64,000 nucleotides of DNA from an uncultured Maribacter sp. GTDB lineage: Bacteria > Bacteroidota > Bacteroidia > Flavobacteriales > Flavobacteriaceae. Both the position numbers and the translations under genes were made by a program. A model generated the notes under the pieces. That model worked only from the letters and a program-made list of their open reading frames with translations. It was not told the origin of the DNA and did not search any database. Below are positions 35,625 to 45,117 of this stretch, piece after piece. The DNA lies in NCBI RefSeq assembly GCF_947500985.1, contig NZ_CANMTX010000005.1:124001-188000 (forward strand). Direction: 5' to 3'. Numbering within the stretch: position 1 is the first letter of the stretch; the number at the start of each line of letters is the position of its first letter.

Positions 35625-37238
35625 TTAAGCGTTAACACCGCCATAATTAATTCCTGTTAAACGATGCATATCATGATTAAAAGTAGATAAGTCATCAAAA
35701 TTGAATTTTGAGATATCATCATGACCGCAAGCTCTCGCAATAACTTTGATCAGGTTATTTGTGGCATCAAAATAGTTATGCAATTGTTTCGCCGAAGAAT
35801 CAATAATCAACCTACTACGCAATGATTCTTTTTGCGTTGCAATACCCACAGGGCAGTTGTTACTTCCGCAAGCACGCATACCTAAACAGCCAATTGCCTG
35901 CAAGGCCGAATTAGATACGGCAATAGCATCGGCACCTAACATAAGGGCTTTACCAAAATCTTCAGCAACTCTTAAACCTCCGGTGATTACCAAGGTGACA
36001 TCTGTAGCACCAACTTTATCTAAATATTTTCTTGCTCTTGCCAAAGCAGGAATTGTTGGTACATTGATATTATCTCTTAATATAGTTGGTGCGGAACCTG
36101 TTCCCCCACCTCTACCATCTAAAATGATATAATCTACACCCACATCTAATGCAAACTGAATATCTTTTTCTATATGACTTGCGGCAATTTTGAATCCGAT
36201 CGGTATACCACCTGTACGCTCTCTTACCTGAGCTGCGAAAGATTTGAAGTCATCTACACCATGAAAATCTGGGAAAGTGGCTGGTGAAATTGCCGTCTCA
36301 CCTTCTTTTAAACCTCTTACCTCAGCAATTTCCTTACTTACTTTAGCACCTGGTAAATGACCACCAGTACCTGTTTTTGCTCCTTGTCCGCCTTTAAAAT
36401 GAAATGCCTGTACATTATCTAACTTATCCCAAGTAAAGCCGAATTTTGCCGAAGCCAATTCGTAAAAATACTTGCTATTATTTTCTTGCTCTTGAGGCAA
36501 CATACCACCTTCTCCTGAACAAATACCCGTACCTGCCAGTTCTGCACCTTTAGACAACGCTATTTTTGCTTCGCGTGACAAAGCACCAAAACTCATATCA
36601 CTCACAAAAAGGGGAATATCTAAATGTAAAGGCTTTTTAGCCTTTGGTCCTATAACCACCTTTGTAGCCACCTCATCTTCATCTAGCAACGGTCTACTTG
36701 CCAATTGGGCAGGCAAAAATTGAATATCGCTCCATTTTGGTAACGTATTTCTATCTACACCCATGGAAGCCGAAAAACCGTGATGCCCTAAATTTTTAAG
36801 TCCGTTGGTAGCTAATTCTTTTATATACCCTGTATATGGTTCTGTTTCTTCAGGGTGTGTATCCGCGTAAGCGCCCAAATACGCATCTCTATTGAAAGGT
36901 TGCGGACTATCTACTAAATAAGCATCTATCTCTTCTTCATCTACAAAAAGACTACCGCCCTCTATTTTAGTAGTAAACTTATGTAATACCTCAGCATTAT
37001 TATATTCAGAAACACCGGTATCTACTCTATAATCCCAACCGTGAACACCACAAATAAGGTTATGACCATCTACATGACCATCAGACATTAATGCCCCTCT
37101 ATGCAGACATCTACCATACAAAACAGAAATATCATCATCAAATTTTACGATTACTAAATCCAAACCATTGACTAATGCGTGTTCTGGTTTTTTGTTTTCT
37201 AAAGTGTCTACTTGGGCAATTGCAATTGGTTTTTTCAT
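35625..37238 (-). CDS. Rieske-fused FMN-binding glutamate-synthase-like protein
   Basis: 537 residues. Residues 1-110 form a Rieske domain with Cys44-Leu-His46 and Cys63-Gly-Val-His66. Residues about 150-520 are the FMN/central barrel domain of glutamate synthase (GltB2 type): LFVSDMSFGALSREAKIALS, GTGICSGEGGMLPQE, FKGGQGAKTGTGGHLPG, ILDGRGGGTGSAPT, and the 3Fe-4S motif Cys451-x5-Cys457-x4-Cys462. There is no glutaminase domain, so it is not a normal glutamate synthase; proteins of this kind include methylamine-glutamate-type synthases and unassigned flavoenzymes. The Rieske domain suggests direct electron delivery to the FMN/FeS core. Confidence 0.9.
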   Translation of the reverse strand: MKKPIAIAQVDTLENKKPEHALVNGLDLVIVKFDDDISVLYGRCLHRGALMSDGHVDGHNLICGVHGWDYRVDTGVSEYNNAEVLHKFTTKIEGGSLFVDEEEIDAYLVDSPQPFNRDAYLGAYADTHPEETEPYTGYIKELATNGLKNLGHHGFSASMGVDRNTLPKWSDIQFLPAQLASRPLLDEDEVATKVVIGPKAKKPLHLDIPLFVSDMSFGALSREAKIALSKGAELAGTGICSGEGGMLPQEQENNSKYFYELASAKFGFTWDKLDNVQAFHFKGGQGAKTGTGGHLPGAKVSKEIAEVRGLKEGETAISPATFPDFHGVDDFKSFAAQVRERTGGIPIGFKIAASHIEKDIQFALDVGVDYIILDGRGGGTGSAPTILRDNINVPTIPALARARKYLDKVGATDVTLVITGGLRVAEDFGKALMLGADAIAVSNSALQAIGCLGMRACGSNNCPVGIATQKESLRSRLIIDSSAKQLHNYFDATNNLIKVIARACGHDDISKFNFDDLSTFNHDMHRLTGINYGGVNA

Positions 37239-37255
37239 TGGTAGTAATTTTTTAA

Positions 37256-40200
37256 TTAAAAAGAAAAGCCTAGTGCGAAGACAACACGCCCACCATCTAA
37301 ACTATTAAAATATCCTATGTTAGCCGTAAAAGCTTCAGCTCCTATAAGCCAAGCTGATGCACCTACTGAATTATGCCATTTATTTGAAGTGTCATCTTCA
37401 ACCCAAACCCTACCATAATCGAAACTACCGGTAAGTCCGAATCTAAAAGGTACAAGGCTGGTTCTTAACCCTCCTAAAGGAAACCTTAAATCTGTATTCT
37501 GATAAAAAGATTGTTTTCCAGTAAATCTTTCATTTCTAAATCCTCTTAAGCTCTTGATACCGCCAATAGTTGCTGCATGGTAAAATTCAAAATCATCACC
37601 GATCAATGCTTCACCTGCAATCTTGGTTGCAAAAACGATACTACCGCTTTTAGTTAATTTGTGATCTATGATTAATTGTGGTTGTATGTACGCAAAACTA
37701 TTATCTGCTTCGGTATTATCTATATTCGTTTTATAACCTATGGTCAGCCCTGCATCTAGCCCCAAGGTAGGAAAAGCGGCACTATTTTTATTTTTGAAAT
37801 TATAAGCAGTTTCTACGCCTGCATAGGTTTGCCTATCAAAAATTGTATTAGTCTGTGGTAGTTGTGCTACAAAACGATCGGCTGTATTATCAACCTCAAA
37901 AGATTCTATTAAAGGTTTAAAATAGAAAGAACCTCCGTTAATACCTTCCCATTGTAATGACACTGCTGCTTTAAATTTACTAATTCTAATTCTATTAAAA
38001 TCTAAATCCACCTCATCAGCGTCATAAAGCGTTTCATTACCAAAGCCGAAGAAATTTTCTGAAAAACTAGGACTTGTGTATAAACCTTCTAAACCAAAAT
38101 TCCAGTTATGAAAAATATTTGAAAACTCCCCTTTATACGACAAATCAAAACCTGATGTACTGGTATAATATGCAGCATTAATACTATGCTTATAAGTAAA
38201 TGGATTACGTTGTAAACTATATGAAGTATGATTACTAATCACTCCTAATTTAACTCCGTCATCTGGATTGAATGCTATTATAGGTAACAACTGATTAAAA
38301 TTATATTTTACTTTTTTATGATCGTAATTATTTAATTCATAATCATTTACCAACCATTTTTTAGATCTTTTATTCACAATGGTATTCTCCTTATCCTTGT
38401 AATCATAAAGTTTTACCTTTCGTGTGTTTTTAAAGTCGTAGGTGTCATTTTTCTTTCCACCTACAATTTTAATTTTTATAGGATGGTCTCCCTCACCTTC
38501 TACCGTGAACGTATCTTTTCCATCCAACCCAAATAGCCAAATTTCTTTGGTAATGTCATTCGAAAATGTATGATTTAAAAGACCTAAATCTTTACGGTCT
38601 ATTTTTACCGTAGTCTTACCTTCTGCTAATCTAGTTATGGTAAAATCATCTGCTTTCTGTGTTCCTGTAACAACTTGAAACTTGTTCAAATAGAGATAAT
38701 ATGCTTTTGTTATTTTTTTAAGATTATCTCTTCTACCTTTTAATTTCTGTTTAATATCATCTATGATTGGTCCTTTTATCTCATCAGGAATTGCTTCAAA
38801 AGCATTTTCAATATCAGCATCTGATAACTGATCTTGAATATGACTGGTTTGCTTCTCCCACTCTTCCCAACCAGAAGCATGGATAAAAGTTAAGTCTAAA
38901 TGATATGGAGATGATGCAAACCATTTTACACTTCTAAGATCTTCATCATAAGTTTGCATTTTACGTAGCCCTGGTATTACTCTTGTCAGAAAACTGATTA
39001 AAGTACCGTCGTATTTTGAAAATGCTTGGTCACGGTCTCTTGGTATCGGGCTACAATACTCCGTTCCGTCTTCATTCTTATAAAGTGCCCAGCGCCATTG
39101 GTCTTCATGTCGATCCCAATCTCCCAAAAGCATATCGAATATTCTTGCACGGATATAAGAAGACTCATCCACTACCGATTTACCCGATCTATTTATTTCT
39201 TGTAAAACATCTGCAGTACTTAATATTTTTAAAGGTTTTCCAAAACTTTCTGCTTCTATCTGTGTATCGCCCACATGCTCTTCAATCATGTACAATTCAT
39301 CACCAAACTCATCATTATAAACCCCTAATGTTTCTTGTTTAGGAATATAGTATAAAATAGGATTGGTATGGTTAACACCCACTGCTTTAGAAAGGCTACC
39401 AATAGCAAAAGGAGTATATGGGTTTGAAGTCGTATAAAAATCGGCTAGAAATTTATCTACGGTTGTACCATCTAAAACATCGCCAATATAAGTTTCTTGA
39501 AAAGCATTCGCTTGTAGAAACTTTATGGTACTCTTTTTTAAAGCACGCATAACATATTGCTTACCTTCTTTATCTTCTAATCTAAGTGATTTTGATTGTT
39601 GTCCTCCTCCTCGCTTTAACGGGGTTAAACCTCCCATTAAAGTATCTAAGAAAACTACTGGTGCGTTAACTTCTTTACCATAGAATTCTCGGTAATGATC
39701 ACCCCAAAGCGCTTTATAGAATCCGCTTTTTGTTGCAGCTTCTTTCGTATAAATAGCCGCTGATTTTTTAGCTCCTAGATTTTTATCGAAGTTGTATACT
39801 TGTAAATCTTCAGTTTCGCTTTTTAGTACAGTAGTCTTAAAAACTTCATTAAAAGAACCATTTTCTAAAGCATAGTAATTTGCCTTTACACTACCGCCAG
39901 TTGTAATATCTAGGCGAACATAACCTTTTCTGGCTATAGAAAAATCATCTGGTTCACCATGTTTAACAGCTTCTAATTTCCCAGCAGCACCACTTGTAAT
40001 TTGAGGAACACTACCATTAATATATTGCAAATTTTTACCTTGACCCGATAAGAAGATAACATTATCTGCCCCTATAGCCATTGTTTTCAACCTGTTTCTA
40101 AGCGTTCGGTACTGCTTATTTTGAAACTCTTGAGTTGAGAAGCCACCAATACTACTAAAAAAGCCCTGCTTGCTATTTGTTTTTATGGGGTGATATAATG

Positions 40201-40762
40201 CAACAAATACAATTTTACCTTGTGCTTTTTTAATTCGATTTTCAAATTCTAAAAAAAATAAGTTCCTATTCTGAATTTCAGAATCTTCATTTATATAAAT
40301 ATGATTGTCCCAGTTTTCTAAGAACCATTGAGAATCTACCGTAATCAATTCTACGTTTTCTCCTAAATCTTGATGCTTAATAGGTTCAGCATCATCTGGA
40401 GAAAATTTGGCTTTACTATTTTTTTGTATATATTTTTCAATTTCAGAAACACCTTTATGGCCTTTTGACCATTCTTTATTACCAGATATAAAAATGACAT
40501 CATTACCCAGGTTAGACATGATTGACAACTGCTTATCTAATGACTTTTCAATTTCAGTCTTAGGTGCAGTGTTTCCTATTATTAATACTGTAGGTTTCTT
40601 AGCTAACTGCGATTCTTTTGAAATTTTAGAGAGAACCTCAGTATTTGTAGTATCCCATGTGTTACCAGTAACAAAAATAGACCGTTCTATTTCCTGAGAA
40701 GAAACGGTAGTTGCAAATAGCGCTAAATGGAATATTAAGAGAAAATGGGCTAACTTTTTCAT
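37256..40762 (-). CDS. Outer-membrane barrel protein with degenerate phosphoesterase and kinase-like regions
   Basis: 1168 residues. I use the ATG at 40760-40762, which opens a signal peptide (MKKLAHFLLIFHLALFATTVSS); the frame extends upstream to 40843 but into the preceding gene. Residues about 25-330 resemble the calcineurin-like phosphoesterases of this flavobacterial family, but the metal motif GNHDW is changed to GNKEW and the first Asp-x-His is absent, so it is probably inactive. Residues about 380-640 hold RALKK (Lys409/410), GDWDRHEDQW (547-556) and PRDRDQAF (Asp578), resembling the catalytic pieces of Fam20C/HipA-like kinases. The C-terminal ~350 residues are a BamA/surface-antigen-like barrel ending in VVFALGFSF. 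Confidence 0.85.
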   Translation of the reverse strand: MKKLAHFLLIFHLALFATTVSSQEIERSIFVTGNTWDTTNTEVLSKISKESQLAKKPTVLIIGNTAPKTEIEKSLDKQLSIMSNLGNDVIFISGNKEWSKGHKGVSEIEKYIQKNSKAKFSPDDAEPIKHQDLGENVELITVDSQWFLENWDNHIYINEDSEIQNRNLFFLEFENRIKKAQGKIVFVALYHPIKTNSKQGFFSSIGGFSTQEFQNKQYRTLRNRLKTMAIGADNVIFLSGQGKNLQYINGSVPQITSGAAGKLEAVKHGEPDDFSIARKGYVRLDITTGGSVKANYYALENGSFNEVFKTTVLKSETEDLQVYNFDKNLGAKKSAAIYTKEAATKSGFYKALWGDHYREFYGKEVNAPVVFLDTLMGGLTPLKRGGGQQSKSLRLEDKEGKQYVMRALKKSTIKFLQANAFQETYIGDVLDGTTVDKFLADFYTTSNPYTPFAIGSLSKAVGVNHTNPILYYIPKQETLGVYNDEFGDELYMIEEHVGDTQIEAESFGKPLKILSTADVLQEINRSGKSVVDESSYIRARIFDMLLGDWDRHEDQWRWALYKNEDGTEYCSPIPRDRDQAFSKYDGTLISFLTRVIPGLRKMQTYDEDLRSVKWFASSPYHLDLTFIHASGWEEWEKQTSHIQDQLSDADIENAFEAIPDEIKGPIIDDIKQKLKGRRDNLKKITKAYYLYLNKFQVVTGTQKADDFTITRLAEGKTTVKIDRKDLGLLNHTFSNDITKEIWLFGLDGKDTFTVEGEGDHPIKIKIVGGKKNDTYDFKNTRKVKLYDYKDKENTIVNKRSKKWLVNDYELNNYDHKKVKYNFNQLLPIIAFNPDDGVKLGVISNHTSYSLQRNPFTYKHSINAAYYTSTSGFDLSYKGEFSNIFHNWNFGLEGLYTSPSFSENFFGFGNETLYDADEVDLDFNRIRISKFKAAVSLQWEGINGGSFYFKPLIESFEVDNTADRFVAQLPQTNTIFDRQTYAGVETAYNFKNKNSAAFPTLGLDAGLTIGYKTNIDNTEADNSFAYIQPQLIIDHKLTKSGSIVFATKIAGEALIGDDFEFYHAATIGGIKSLRGFRNERFTGKQSFYQNTDLRFPLGGLRTSLVPFRFGLTGSFDYGRVWVEDDTSNKWHNSVGASAWLIGAEAFTANIGYFNSLDGGRVVFALGFSF

Positions 40763-40796
40763 TATAATCGGTTTATTTAGTGTGTGTTTAAAAAAT

Positions 40797-41462
40797 TTAT
40801 AAGGCACTTTTTGAATATGATATAAATTTTGAATCATAATCAATAATATTATCTTTTCGCATTATGCTTAATACATTATTTACTGTCTGCCTAGAGGTAT
40901 TGGTCAAGTTGGCAATGTCTTTATGGGAAAGTAGGTTTTTTGCCACTACCCTATCATTTTCTATTTCACCAAACTCTTCTATAAAAGCTTTTATAAATTC
41001 AGAGATTCTTGTTTTACTGTCCTTATATAATAGGTCTTGCAGTCTTGTTTCTAATTTTCTGATACGAAGACCATATATTTTTAACAGACCATTTTTTAAA
41101 GACTTATACTTTTCCATTAAGCCTTCCATCATGTCAGATTCGATATAACAGATTACCACGTCTTCTAGAGCAATGGCTACTTCTTTAGACGATTTATCCT
41201 TATCATAAATAGATAGCTCACCAAAAATATTCCCCTTTTTAACGACGTATTTTACAATGTCATTTTCTGAGTCCATGATTTTAACAGATCCATTTTTTAA
41301 AAAGAAAATGCATTTTTTATCTCTTGCCCCTATTTCAATGATACCGCCTTTGTCTATATGATCCATTTCTAGAAGATCACAGAGTTTCATCATAGAAGGC
41401 ATCCCTAATTTTTGAAAAAGGCTAAATCCTTCTAAGAACCAATATTTCGTAATTGCTTTCAA
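40797..41462 (-). CDS. Crp/Fnr-family transcriptional regulator
   Basis: 221 residues. An N-terminal cyclic-nucleotide-binding-like beta-roll (GGIIEIGARDKKCIFFLKNG, KKGNIFGELSIYDKDKSSKE) is followed by a dimer helix and a C-terminal winged helix (LSHKDIANLTNTSRQTVNNVLSIMRKD, helix-turn-helix about 180-200). No cysteine set for an FeS cluster, so not an oxygen-sensing Fnr proper. The start is TTG at 41460-41462; a TAG two codons upstream rules out anything longer, and the first ATG would cut into the beta-roll. It is the first gene of the eight-gene minus-strand run, 34 bases before the barrel gene, so it may control its own operon. Confidence 0.9.
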   Translation of the reverse strand: MKAITKYWFLEGFSLFQKLGMPSMMKLCDLLEMDHIDKGGIIEIGARDKKCIFFLKNGSVKIMDSENDIVKYVVKKGNIFGELSIYDKDKSSKEVAIALEDVVICYIESDMMEGLMEKYKSLKNGLLKIYGLRIRKLETRLQDLLYKDSKTRISEFIKAFIEEFGEIENDRVVAKNLLSHKDIANLTNTSRQTVNNVLSIMRKDNIIDYDSKFISYSKSAL

Positions 41463-41790
41463 TATCTATTTTTAATAAAAACCAATATTACTGATTATCA
41501 ACAGTATGCAGAAAATTTAAATTTATTAGAGTTACTTTACACGACAGTTTAATAAAATTTATGGAGCTTCAAATTGGAAAAGTAACGTAATTAATATTCC
41601 TCCTAAATCTTTTAAAAAAATTGGTCGATTTTAACATTCAGTCGTAATAATATTCTAATCTTTCATAATTTTTTTAACAATTACCTAGAATAGGACATTC
41701 GCTTTCTAAAAACTACTACTAAGAATTGCACATAAAAGATGTAATTTTGCACCCCCAAATAATGAATACATACTATTAGAATTTATAATT
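41463..41790. other. Divergent control region between the Crp-like gene and guaD
   Basis: 328 bases with no open frame. On the plus strand TAATTTTG at 41742-41749 matches the -7 consensus 41 bases before guaD. On the minus strand TAATATTG near 41490-41483 is a one-mismatch -7 candidate about 20 bases before the regulator's start. No good -33 partner or palindrome seen. Confidence 0.4.
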
Positions 41791-42267
41791 ATGATGAAAG
41801 ATCACGCGTTTTTTATGAGAAGAGCCATTGAAATGGCAGCAAAGGGAATGAACTCGAACGCCGGAGGACCTTTTGGTGCCGTGGTAGTTAAAGATGGAGA
41901 AATTATTGCGGAAGGACATAATAAAGTAACCTCAACCAATGACCCAACAGCACATGCAGAAATGGTGGTTATTAGAGATGCCTGTAAAACATTAAACACG
42001 TTTCAACTAACTGATTGTATTATATACACCTCATGCGAGCCTTGCCCTATGTGTTTTGGTGCTATTTATTGGGCTAGACCTAAAGCTGTGTACTATGGTT
42101 GTGATAAAGCTGATGCAAAAGCTATAGATTTTGATGACCAATTTATTTATGATGAACTTGAAGTGGGCATGGACCAGAGACAAATTCACTTTAAACAAAT
42201 GTTACAGGAAGAAGCTGTAGAAGTGTTTAATAACTGGGCTTCTAAACAAGATAAGACGAATTATTGA
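41791..42267 (+). CDS. guaD: Guanine deaminase (cytidine-deaminase fold)
   Basis: 158 residues, the same size as Bacillus subtilis GuaD. The zinc site is complete: His55-Ala-Glu57 (PTAHAEMVV) and Cys85-Pro-Met-Cys88 (SCEPCPMCFGAIYWAR). The C-terminus with EVGMDQRQIHFKQML and the NNWASK end agrees with guanine deaminases rather than tRNA-adenosine deaminase TadA. It converts guanine to xanthine in purine salvage. Monocistronic; the next gene is convergent. Confidence 0.88.
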   Translation: MMKDHAFFMRRAIEMAAKGMNSNAGGPFGAVVVKDGEIIAEGHNKVTSTNDPTAHAEMVVIRDACKTLNTFQLTDCIIYTSCEPCPMCFGAIYWARPKAVYYGCDKADAKAIDFDDQFIYDELEVGMDQRQIHFKQMLQEEAVEVFNNWASKQDKTNY

Positions 42268-42373
42268 ATCAAGAATGCAAGCCTCTGCCCACCGTATATT
42301 TTACCTTTCCATTTTAAAAATGAAATGTAAGTGATGTATAGCTTTGTTTGAATATTAAATAGAAACAAATAAA

Positions 42374-43870
42374 CTAATTAATTTTTATATCAGAATATAA
42401 CAAATTCCAACCCGTTGAAGGATCCCATATAGAATTAGCATTTAATTTACCAGCTAATCGAATGGAATATTCTGGACGATTATATATTGTTGGTTCTTGA
42501 TCTGCTAAATTTAAATATAATTCATAGTTTCCATTAGGTAAGGTTTCTGGCCAAAGTATATTTAATTTAATATCTTGTAATTCATCTGTAAACCAATATC
42601 TAGGATCACTATCAATTTTAGTTTTAAATGTTTTTTGATTTTCTTTATTTTTAAGAATTAGTTCTGCAAATCTGTAATTATAGGTTGATGCATAACCTTC
42701 ATTAACAATATCCAATTCGATATTAATTATTTCATCGTTATTTATTTCTTTAGGAAACATTCCTCTTTTAATTACAAATCTGTATCCTAAATTTCTTTTT
42801 ATTTCATCGATACATTTATTTGTCCAATCTCCATTTACCGCTCCAGACCATGCTGTATTTAAAAAAGAAGTATGAAAGCGTTTTAAATAAGTTTGAGCAC
42901 CGCCACCTTCAGCATCGCAATCGTTATATGGGCTATATACATCTTCACCATTATCTCCTCCAGGACAAGTTTCTCCACCAAAAACAAGAAATTTGGTTTC
43001 TTCAGCCACATACTTTTTCAAGTTTAATGTATCACTTACCGCTGGCCATTCATGAAAGGAATTGTAAGTCCAATAATCATCATAATTTGCTAAAATACAA
43101 TCGTTATGATGCGCAAGCCTTGCTATTTTACTGCCGTTAAAAGCATTATCTATAGTTAACGGATTAGTCTTTTCCGGATGTGCTTTTACGCCATCCATTG
43201 CTCGTAATTTATAATACGGTGCACGCACTTGAACCATTCTAGATACCGGGACAACCTCTAATAGTTTATCTATAACCTCATTACGGTCTAACCAATTTTG
43301 ATCAGTTACGGGACCATGTTCTAAATCTCCAAAAAAATCAGAATAAAATTGCTCTCCCCACGGACCAATCAATCCCATTTGAACTACTGAAATAACATCT
43401 TTATTCTTCTCTAAAATAGATTTTAATTGATTTAAATGTTCTAAAATAATATTTTTAGGTGCATCTTTAAAAGGAGGCTCACAACAAGAATTGCTATAAG
43501 AAAAGCGCAAAACTAGTTTATTACCTACCTTACGTATTATGTCCATATCTTTTTGAATTGCAATTAACATTTCATGAGATATGGGTTTGTCTTTAAAAAG
43601 ATCTAATTGATAAGACCTATAGGTAAGTGAACTCCCTACAGAAAAACCACCAGCTGCCGGGTTAGGATTTCTTAAATTAAGTAAAATTTTTTCCTCTAAC
43701 GGCACAAAATTACTCGCTGAAGTTCCAAAAGGTCTATAAAAACCTCTCTCCGGATTTATAAATTCATCATTATCAGTTTCATAAAACACTTCAACTAAAG
43801 CTGGCTCCCTGTCTATACAAGAAAAACAGCTTAGAACGAGAATATACAGGTAAATGATTTGTTTTTTCAT
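42374..43870 (-). CDS. DUF4874/DUF4832 lipoprotein (glycoside-hydrolase-like)
   Basis: 498 residues. A lipoprotein signal (YILVLSCFSC, Cys 15 or 18) anchors it to the envelope. The N-terminal part with NPERGFYRPFG and the Gln/Asn/Trp-rich strands (VQMGLIGPWGEQFYSDFFGD) is DUF4874; the C-terminal part (YLKRFHTSFLNTAWSGAVNGDW, then a beta-sandwich) is DUF4832. The fold prediction for such proteins is a TIM barrel like a glycoside hydrolase, but no substrate is established. A membrane acetyltransferase gene lies 140 bases upstream on the same strand, suggesting a carbohydrate role. Confidence 0.85.
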   Translation of the reverse strand: MKKQIIYLYILVLSCFSCIDREPALVEVFYETDNDEFINPERGFYRPFGTSASNFVPLEEKILLNLRNPNPAAGGFSVGSSLTYRSYQLDLFKDKPISHEMLIAIQKDMDIIRKVGNKLVLRFSYSNSCCEPPFKDAPKNIILEHLNQLKSILEKNKDVISVVQMGLIGPWGEQFYSDFFGDLEHGPVTDQNWLDRNEVIDKLLEVVPVSRMVQVRAPYYKLRAMDGVKAHPEKTNPLTIDNAFNGSKIARLAHHNDCILANYDDYWTYNSFHEWPAVSDTLNLKKYVAEETKFLVFGGETCPGGDNGEDVYSPYNDCDAEGGGAQTYLKRFHTSFLNTAWSGAVNGDWTNKCIDEIKRNLGYRFVIKRGMFPKEINNDEIINIELDIVNEGYASTYNYRFAELILKNKENQKTFKTKIDSDPRYWFTDELQDIKLNILWPETLPNGNYELYLNLADQEPTIYNRPEYSIRLAGKLNANSIWDPSTGWNLLYSDIKIN

Positions 43871-44010
43871 ATTTAGGAAGAATGTTATAATTTTTTAAGG
43901 TATTAAGTGTATATAAAAATTTTAAATATTTTTTTTATAACATAATTATATTATGAATATCTATATAAGAAATAAACTGTTTATACACAGGACAATTATT
44001 TATAAAGGAT

Positions 44011-45117
44011 TTAAATTTTTATATATGTTTTATTCTTATTCATGTACCAAAGTAATGCGTAGAGAATTAAAAAACCTCCAGTAACTATAATGGTTTCATA
44101 AAACGGTCCTGTATATTGTTTTAAACCAAATAACAATTGATCAGCAATGGCAGGAAAATTTATTACATGAGAAAGTACATAAGCTGTAATAGCATTAATG
44201 CCTATTATTTTTAAAGGTTTGCCCCATTTTACATAACCTTTGACATCAATAACCCAGTAAAAAGTAGCAAGGAGCAAAAAACAAATACCTGAAGAAGTCA
44301 GAACAAAAGAACTGTTCCATAATTTCTTTACAATTGGGTGCCAAAAATTTAAAATTAACCCCAATATAATCCCTAAAACACCAATTAAAACAAGGCTGTA
44401 CGCTACTTTTTTTCTTGGTAGTTGAGATTTTAATAATTCTCCTGCAAATACACCAGATAAAGTAGTTGCAATAAAACCTAATCCACTTAACAACCATGTA
44501 TATTGGTAACCATCGTCAAACCTTCCAAAAACTAACCTATCTATATAAATAGCAATGTTTTTATCAGGTAACAACTCACTGTTACCAGCTCCTGGTATAT
44601 TTGAAAACTCTAATATAAGTGTGTAGAGAATAAGACAAATTGTAAAAATTAAATATCTGCCTTTTTTATTTAAATGCATATAAGCAATACAAGTAAACAA
44701 ATAACCAACCGCTATTGCTTGTAGTGTATTACTATAAATTTTAAAATTTTCTATATTTAAATGTAATAGGTTTCCTTGTACTACCCACCCCAAAATAAAT
44801 AATATTATAAAGCGCTTAATAAAATGTTTATATAGTGAAGAGGCGTTACCCGTTTCTTGAACTCGCCTTTCTAAAGAAAAAGGAATAACCACACCAACCA
44901 AGAATAAAAAAAGTGGCATTACTATATCATACAAACGAAAACCAAACCATTCTGGATGATTAAATTGTGTAGCTAAAACCTCTGTAAATTTATTTTGTGA
45001 ACCTTCGTGTAACTCGATAAAAAAACGATCTGCAAATATTATCATTAACATATCAAAGCCTCTTAATACATCAATAGATAATAACCTGTTATTTTTAACT
45101 TTAGTCATAATTCTCAT
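44011..45117 (-). CDS. NagX/DUF5009-type membrane acyltransferase
   Basis: 368 residues, about ten hydrophobic segments. The N-terminal RLLSIDVLRGFDMLMIIFAD, the conserved FRLYDIVMPLFLFLVGVVIPFSL and the later GINAITAYVLSHVI are typical of bacterial relatives of heparan-alpha-glucosaminide N-acetyltransferase (HGSNAT; DUF5009, NagX). Such proteins are thought to carry acetyl groups across the membrane to amino sugars. The ATG at 45115-45117 is used; the ATG three codons on (45106-45108) is equally possible. Likely part of glycan uptake or processing together with the DUF4832 lipoprotein. Confidence 0.82.
   Translation of the reverse strand: MRIMTKVKNNRLLSIDVLRGFDMLMIIFADRFFIELHEGSQNKFTEVLATQFNHPEWFGFRLYDIVMPLFLFLVGVVIPFSLERRVQETGNASSLYKHFIKRFIILFILGWVVQGNLLHLNIENFKIYSNTLQAIAVGYLFTCIAYMHLNKKGRYLIFTICLILYTLILEFSNIPGAGNSELLPDKNIAIYIDRLVFGRFDDGYQYTWLLSGLGFIATTLSGVFAGELLKSQLPRKKVAYSLVLIGVLGIILGLILNFWHPIVKKLWNSSFVLTSSGICFLLLATFYWVIDVKGYVKWGKPLKIIGINAITAYVLSHVINFPAIADQLLFGLKQYTGPFYETIIVTGGFLILYALLWYMNKNKTYIKI

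Noticed and set aside
40763-40843. 27-codon N-terminal extension of the surface barrel protein
   Set aside because: It runs into the coding end of the preceding Crp-like gene and would bury the signal peptide.
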